Assembly (NCBI GenBank): GCA_001941045.1
Contig: MSHD01000031.1
Span: 1-45,064 of the forward strand
Direction of reading: 5' to 3'
Source of the DNA: Lachnospiraceae bacterium Zagget2
GTDB lineage: Bacteria > Bacillota > Clostridia > Lachnospirales > Lachnospiraceae
Length of the DNA stretch: 45,064 nucleotides
The notes below the pieces were generated by a model. The model was not told the origin of the DNA and did not search any database. It was given only the letters and a program-made list of their open reading frames with translations. Of this stretch, positions 40,655-45,064 are shown piece after piece. Position numbers and translations under genes: made by a program. The stretch's first letter is position 1. Every line of letters starts with the position of its first letter.

Positions 40655-40798
40655 TCAGCAGGAATAGCACTGATAGCCGCAGATCAGAAAGACAGCGGAG
40701 AGCAGGATCCGGATAAAAAGATTGTCGCCGGGCAGGAACAGGGTTATAAAAATACCGATTCCGATCCAGAATAATACAAAGCCGATGGTTTTCCTCAC
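40655..40798 (-). CDS. Small membrane protein of 47 residues
   Basis: Short minus-strand gene with two hydrophobic segments (about 6-21 and 28-40) split by LPGDN, ending CGYQCYSC. The start is GTG at 40798 with AGGAGG 10 nt upstream on the minus strand; the frame remains open further but no better start has such a site. It looks like a two-helix hairpin membrane peptide. No family recognised. It is divergent from the Asp23-like gene. Confidence 0.6.
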   Translation of the reverse strand: MRKTIGFVLFWIGIGIFITLFLPGDNLFIRILLSAVFLICGYQCYSC

Positions 40799-40862
40799 GG
40801 ATCTGCGCCTCCTGCCAGACAGAAGATTTCTTATTTTCAGTATATGCACAGCAAAAAAAGAA

Positions 40863-40891
40863 TTTCCATTTTCCGCCATATGGGGTATACT
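40863..40891 (+). promoter_or_regulatory. Possible sigma-A promoter of the asp23-dhaL-recG operon
   Basis: TTTCCA (40863-40868), 17-nt spacer, TATACT (40886-40891); the -35 match is 4 of 6. Confidence 0.55.
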
Positions 40892-40925
40892 ATGGCTAAC
40901 AAGAAAGGGAAAAGGAGGTATTCGT

Positions 40926-41282
40926 ATGCAGGGTTTGATCAGCACAGAGCTGGGAAATATAACAATCGATGAGGATGTGATCGCTGCCTACGCGGGATCG
41001 GTGGCGCTCGGGTGCACGGGCATCGTGGGTATGGCTACGCTCGATATGCGCGACGGTCTGATGAAGCTTCTGAAGAAGGACAGTATTAAACGTGGGATTG
41101 AGGTTTCGATTGAGGATAATGTGATCTATCTGGCTTTCCATGTGATCGTTGCCTACGGTGTGAATATTCCGGTCGTGTCAGAGAATCTGATCGACTCGGT
41201 GAAATATCAGGTGGAGGAGTTCACCGGTATGACGATCGGCAGGACCGACGTGTTCGTCGAAGGCGTGAGAGTGATAGATTGA
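40926..41282 (+). CDS. Asp23/Gls24 family protein (YloU-like)
   Basis: Small protein of 118 residues of the Asp23 family. Conserved parts are GNITIDEDVIAAYAGSVALGCTGIVGM and YGVNIPVVSENLIDSVKYQVEEFTGM, given here as separate pieces. Family members are membrane-associated and linked to envelope stress or lipid metabolism. It is directly followed by the DhaL-domain gene, a conserved pair (yloU-yloV). GGAGG lies 8 nt before the ATG. Confidence 0.92.
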   Translation: MQGLISTELGNITIDEDVIAAYAGSVALGCTGIVGMATLDMRDGLMKLLKKDSIKRGIEVSIEDNVIYLAFHVIVAYGVNIPVVSENLIDSVKYQVEEFTGMTIGRTDVFVEGVRVID

Positions 41283-41303
41283 TGAGGGAGGAGCTTCATT
41301 TTG

Positions 41304-42965
41304 ATGAAAACAGTTGACGCCCCTATGGCTGCAAAGCTGTTCCTTGGCGGGGCAAAGAATCTGGAAGCAAAGAAAGAGTGGATCAATGAGCTGAATGTAT
41401 TCCCGGTGCCGGACGGGGATACGGGGACCAATATGACGATGACGATCATGTCGGCGGTGGGTGAGGTCAGCAGTCTTACGGATATGAATATGTATGCGCT
41501 CGCGAAGGCGATCTCTTCCGGTTCCCTGCGCGGCGCGAGGGGCAATTCCGGCGTCATCCTTTCTCAGCTGTTCCGTGGTTTTACGAGAGCGATACAGAAT
41601 CAGGAGGAGCTGGACGTCGTCGATATTGCGAACGCGATGCAGAAGGCGGTAGAGACGGCCTATAAGGCGGTTATGAAGCCGAAGGAGGGCACGATCCTCA
41701 CGGTGGCCAGAGGCGCGGCGGATAAGGCCGCGGAGCTGGCGGAGACGGAGGAAGATGTTGTAGAGTTCCTGCGGCTTGTCATTGAGGAGGCCGAGGCGAT
41801 TCTGGAGCGGACACCGGAAATGCTGCCGGTGCTGAAGGAGGCGGGCGTCGTCGATTCCGGCGGACAGGGGCTGGTCGAGGTGCTGAAAGGCATGTACGAC
41901 GTGCTGCTTGGCAAGGAAGTGGATTACTCCGCGTCAGGGGCTTCGGGGGCGAAGCCGGTGAAGATCAGTGCGGAGACAGAGGCTGATATTAAGTTTGGCT
42001 ACTGTACGGAGTTTCTGATCATGTTGCCTGAGCCGGTGAGTGTGCAGCGGGAGCAGGAGTTCAAGGCTTATCTGGAATCGATCGGAGATTCGATCGTGGT
42101 CGTGGCCGATGATGAGATCATCAAGGTGCACGTACATACGAACGATCCCGGGCTGGCCATCCAGCGGGCTCTTACGTATGGACCGCTTTCCAATATGAAG
42201 ATTGACAATATGCGTCTTGAGCACGAGGAGCGCCTGATCAAGGACGCTTCAAAGATCGCTGCGCAGCAGAAGGCCGAGAAAGAGGCCGCACAGCCCGCAG
42301 AGCGGAAAGACATGGGCTTTATCGCGGTGTCCGTTGGCGCGGGTATGGGTGAGATCTTCCGGGAACTCGGTGTGGATCACCTGATTGAGGGCGGCCAGAC
42401 GATGAATCCGAGTACGGAGGACATCCTTGAGGCGGTCGAACAGGTGAATGCAGACAATATTTTCATTCTGCCGAATAATAAAAATATCATTCTCGCGGCG
42501 AATCAGGCGAGCAGCCTCGTAAAGGACAAGAAGGTGATCGTGGTGCCGACGAAGACCGTACCGCAGGGCATCACAGCCATGGTCAGTTTCGAGCCGGACG
42601 CGACGCCTCAGGAGAATGCGCAGTCTATGGAAGCGCAGATCAAAAATGTGAAGACCGGAGAGGTCACTTATGCGGTTCGTGATACGATGGTTGACCACAT
42701 GGAGATCCATGAGGGCAACATCATAGGCATCGGCGACGAGGGAATTCTGGCCGTCGGCAGTGACGTAGCCGGGACCGCGCGCGAGATGCTGAAGAAGCTT
42801 GTGGATGAATCCTCGGAGATTGTCGGTATTTATTATGGCGAGGATGTTTCCGATGAGGCTGCCCGGGCTTTTGGCGATGAGATTGCCGCGGCATATCCGA
42901 ACGTCGAGGTGGAGGTCCATGCGGGCGGACAGCCAATCTATTATTATATTGTGTCAGTGGAATGA
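41304..42965 (+). CDS. DhaL-domain protein, FakA/YloV-like kinase
   Basis: Protein of 553 residues. The N-terminal DhaL ATP-binding domain (about 8-205) shows NVFPVPDGDTGTNM with aspartates for Mg-ATP, GARGNSGVILSQ, and DSGGQGL. The middle domain (KFGYCTEFLIM) and C-terminal DegV-like domain (NIFILPNNKN) follow in FakA order. FakA phosphorylates fatty acids bound to FakB (DegV) proteins. ATG 41304 is used; TTG 41301 directly before it is an equal option with a 7-nt spacing from GGGAGGAG. It overlaps recG by 4 nt. Confidence 0.92.
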   Translation: MKTVDAPMAAKLFLGGAKNLEAKKEWINELNVFPVPDGDTGTNMTMTIMSAVGEVSSLTDMNMYALAKAISSGSLRGARGNSGVILSQLFRGFTRAIQNQEELDVVDIANAMQKAVETAYKAVMKPKEGTILTVARGAADKAAELAETEEDVVEFLRLVIEEAEAILERTPEMLPVLKEAGVVDSGGQGLVEVLKGMYDVLLGKEVDYSASGASGAKPVKISAETEADIKFGYCTEFLIMLPEPVSVQREQEFKAYLESIGDSIVVVADDEIIKVHVHTNDPGLAIQRALTYGPLSNMKIDNMRLEHEERLIKDASKIAAQQKAEKEAAQPAERKDMGFIAVSVGAGMGEIFRELGVDHLIEGGQTMNPSTEDILEAVEQVNADNIFILPNNKNIILAANQASSLVKDKKVIVVPTKTVPQGITAMVSFEPDATPQENAQSMEAQIKNVKTGEVTYAVRDTMVDHMEIHEGNIIGIGDEGILAVGSDVAGTAREMLKKLVDESSEIVGIYYGEDVSDEAARAFGDEIAAAYPNVEVEVHAGGQPIYYYIVSVE

Positions 42966-45058
42966 TGACAGGAAATGTATTTCAGAAGGACGTCGACGAA
43001 AGCGGCGTCCTTTTACCCATTACAGAGTTAAAAGGAATTGGCGAGAAGACGGCAGTTCGGTTCGCGAAGGTCGGTATTCACACGATCGCGGATCTGCTGG
43101 AGTACTATCCGCGCGCCTATGAGACCTATGAGGAGCCGGTGGACTCTGCAGCGCTGGAGGACGGGCAGAAGTGTGCGGTTTTCGGCACGGTCGTCTCGGT
43201 GAGCGGTATCCGGCGCTTTCGTCACTATCAGATCTTCAGTGCGCAGATCCGGGTGGGAGAAGGCAGTGTGCAGGCGGTCTGGTTCAATATGCCCTATCTT
43301 CGGAAACTCTTTCTGAAGGGAGGACAGTTCATCTTTCGCGGCGTTGTAACGAAACAGAAGGAGAAGTACCGGATGCAGCAGCCGGAGCATTTCGCGCCGG
43401 AGGCTTATGAGAAGCTGCTTCACGTCATGCAGCCGCGCTATGCGCTGACGGCGGGGCTTACCGCGAATGCCGTCACGAAGGCGGTGCGGCAGGTGCTGGA
43501 GAGTGGGAAAGTACGGCTCCCGGAGTATCTGCCGGAAGACCTGTTGAAAGAGTATGAGCTCATGGATGAGTGGGAGGCCGTGCGACAGGTTCATTTTCCG
43601 ACCGATGAGGCTACTATGCGCCGCGCCCGCGACCGGATCGTGTTTGATGAATTTCTGCAGTTTATTCTGGGAATTCGGCGCCTGCGGGAACGGCAGGAGC
43701 AGCTGCAAAGCGGGATGCATATGGTCGAGGTCTCCGAGACCGCGCGCCTGATCGAGACACTTCCTTATTGTCTGACCGGGGCGCAGACGCGTGTCTGGCG
43801 CGAGATTGTGGAGGATATGTGTGGCGATGGGATCATGAATCGCCTGATTCAGGGGGATGTCGGCTCGGGCAAGACGATACTTGCGGTGCTGGCTCTCGTC
43901 ATGGTCGGCTGCAACGGTTACCAGGGCGCGCTGATGGCGCCGACCGAAGTACTGGCAAAGCAGCACTTTCAGTCGATCTGCGCGCTCCTTAAGGAGCACC
44001 ACATTCCGTTGCGGGCAATTCTGCTGACCGGTTCCATGACAGCGAAGGAGAAACGGCTCGCCTGTGCGGAGGTTGAGAGCGGCGAAGCGCAGATCGTTGT
44101 TGGCACGCACGCGCTGATTCAGGAAAAAGTCGTCTATCACCGGCTCGGCCTCGTGGTGACGGATGAGCAGCACCGCTTCGGCGTCCGCCAGCGCGAGACC
44201 TTCGCGGAAAAGGGCCTGCATCCTCATGTACTGGTCATGAGCGCTACGCCGATTCCTCGTACGCTGGCGATCATCGTCTACGGAGACCTCGACATCTCGG
44301 TTCTGGATGAGATGCCGTCGGGGCGTCTGCCGATCAAAAACTGCGTCGTCGACGAGAGCTGGAGTCCGAACGCATATCGCTTCATCGAGCGGGAGACAGC
44401 GGCGGGGCATCAGGTATATGTCATCTGTCCGATGGTTGAAGAGAACGACGAGCTGGAGCTTGAGAATGTGCTGGATTATACGGAGAAGCTGAAAAAAGCG
44501 CTTCCGGGCCGCGAGATCGCCAGCCTCCACGGCCGCATGAGGCCGAAGGAGAAAAACGAGATCATGGAGCGCTTTGCGGAGGGACAGATCGAGATCCTCG
44601 TCTCCACGACGGTGGTGGAAGTCGGGATCAATGTGCCGAACGCGACGGTTATGATGGTCGAGAATGCGGAGCGCTTCGGCCTCGCACAGCTTCATCAGCT
44701 GCGCGGCCGCGTCGGGCGCGGGGATGCCCAGTCCTATTGCATTTTCATGAGTGGAAGTAAATCAGAAGAGACGAAGAAGCGCCTCGAGGTCCTGAACAAA
44801 TCAAACGACGGTTTCTTCATCGCGGGGGAAGACCTGCGCCTGCGCGGGCCGGGCGATCTCTTCGGCGTGCGCCAGAGCGGTGTTCTCGCGTTCCGCATGG
44901 CGGATATCTACCAGGACGCGAAGATACTTGAAAAGGCCGCCCGTGCCGCGGATCGGATTCTGGCGGAGGACCCGGAGCTGTGGCTGCCGGAGCACGAGGG
45001 GCTCAAAAGGCGCATGGAACGCTATGCCCGCCGCGGCGGGGAGAGCCTGAGCCTGTAA
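42962..45058 (+). CDS. recG: ATP-dependent DNA helicase RecG
   Basis: Branch-migrating helicase that rescues stalled replication forks, 698 residues and complete. The N-terminal wedge OB fold (about 70-160) is followed by Walker A GDVGSGKT, the DEQH motif in VTDEQHRFGVRQR, motif III SATPIPRT, and motifs V/VI (VVEVGINVPNA, QLHQLRGRVGRG). ATGA overlap with the previous gene indicates coupling. The stop codon lies 6 nt before the window end. Confidence 0.97.
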   Translation: MMTGNVFQKDVDESGVLLPITELKGIGEKTAVRFAKVGIHTIADLLEYYPRAYETYEEPVDSAALEDGQKCAVFGTVVSVSGIRRFRHYQIFSAQIRVGEGSVQAVWFNMPYLRKLFLKGGQFIFRGVVTKQKEKYRMQQPEHFAPEAYEKLLHVMQPRYALTAGLTANAVTKAVRQVLESGKVRLPEYLPEDLLKEYELMDEWEAVRQVHFPTDEATMRRARDRIVFDEFLQFILGIRRLRERQEQLQSGMHMVEVSETARLIETLPYCLTGAQTRVWREIVEDMCGDGIMNRLIQGDVGSGKTILAVLALVMVGCNGYQGALMAPTEVLAKQHFQSICALLKEHHIPLRAILLTGSMTAKEKRLACAEVESGEAQIVVGTHALIQEKVVYHRLGLVVTDEQHRFGVRQRETFAEKGLHPHVLVMSATPIPRTLAIIVYGDLDISVLDEMPSGRLPIKNCVVDESWSPNAYRFIERETAAGHQVYVICPMVEENDELELENVLDYTEKLKKALPGREIASLHGRMRPKEKNEIMERFAEGQIEILVSTTVVEVGINVPNATVMMVENAERFGLAQLHQLRGRVGRGDAQSYCIFMSGSKSEETKKRLEVLNKSNDGFFIAGEDLRLRGPGDLFGVRQSGVLAFRMADIYQDAKILEKAARAADRILAEDPELWLPEHEGLKRRMERYARRGGESLSL

Positions 45059-45064
45059 AAAACT

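Overview
The window looks like a chromosome segment of a spore-forming, anaerobic Firmicute of the Clostridia, most likely Lachnospiraceae. This rests on the gene content (GerW/YtfJ, a DacF/DacB-type carboxypeptidase pair, ScpAB, a four-domain S1 protein next to IspH, a sodium-pumping decarboxylase operon), the strong AGGAGG ribosome binding sites and a GC content somewhat above half by eye. The placement is an inference from content and synteny; no 16S rRNA or tRNA gene lies in the window.

Layout. (1) 1-5.5 kb: rpsU with its own promoter and terminator, a PAP2-type membrane protein, a DacF-like D,D-carboxypeptidase with a probable CTG start, a metallophosphoesterase, scpA and scpB, then a convergent DacB-like carboxypeptidase. 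(2) 5.6-11 kb: a five-gene operon for a sodium-translocating biotin-dependent decarboxylase. One biotin carrier and one membrane pump are encoded together with two carboxyltransferases, an acyl-CoA type and an oxaloacetate/pyruvate type. (3) 11-14.9 kb: HI0933-family flavoprotein, cmk, ispH and rpsA, tightly overlapping, closed by a bidirectional terminator. (4) 14.9-18.8 kb: an HtrA protease divergent from a two-component system and a NiaR-like repressor. The intergenic region carries tandem repeats with an 11-nt period, and the regulator transcript appears to be leaderless. (5) 18.8-26 kb: ruvAB behind a near-perfect LexA box, zapA, a U32 peptidase, and a SEDS glycosyltransferase/class B PBP pair overlapping by 56 nt.

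(6) 26-38 kb is an accessory region of patchy base composition: a DUF4143 ATPase, a RelBE-type toxin-antitoxin pair, a PLD-helicase-DUF3427 protein broken by a one-base frameshift, an AlbA_2 ATP-binding protein with 12-bp repeats in and after the gene, a MutT-like hydrolase, a doubly broken HTH/ImmA protein, a small HTH protein, a DIP1984-family protein, a 158-bp MITE-like inverted-repeat element, a Fic protein and an oxalate decarboxylase. No integrase or transposase is visible. It reads as a decaying defence/toxin island, but a defence role is not shown by the sequence.

(7) 38-45 kb returns to core synteny: Nudix hydrolase, a short hypothetical protein, a YtfI-like DUF2953 protein, GerW/YtfJ, rpmB, a 47-residue membrane peptide on the minus strand, an Asp23 protein, a DhaL/FakA-like kinase and recG.

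Most interesting items: the pump operon that also encodes all three transcarboxylase-type modules; the HtrA/two-component divergon with a leaderless regulator; the LexA box at ruvAB; the 12-bp repeats flanking the terminal domain of the AlbA_2 protein; the MITE-like element; and an oxalate decarboxylase with a serine in place of a tryptophan thought to matter for electron transfer.
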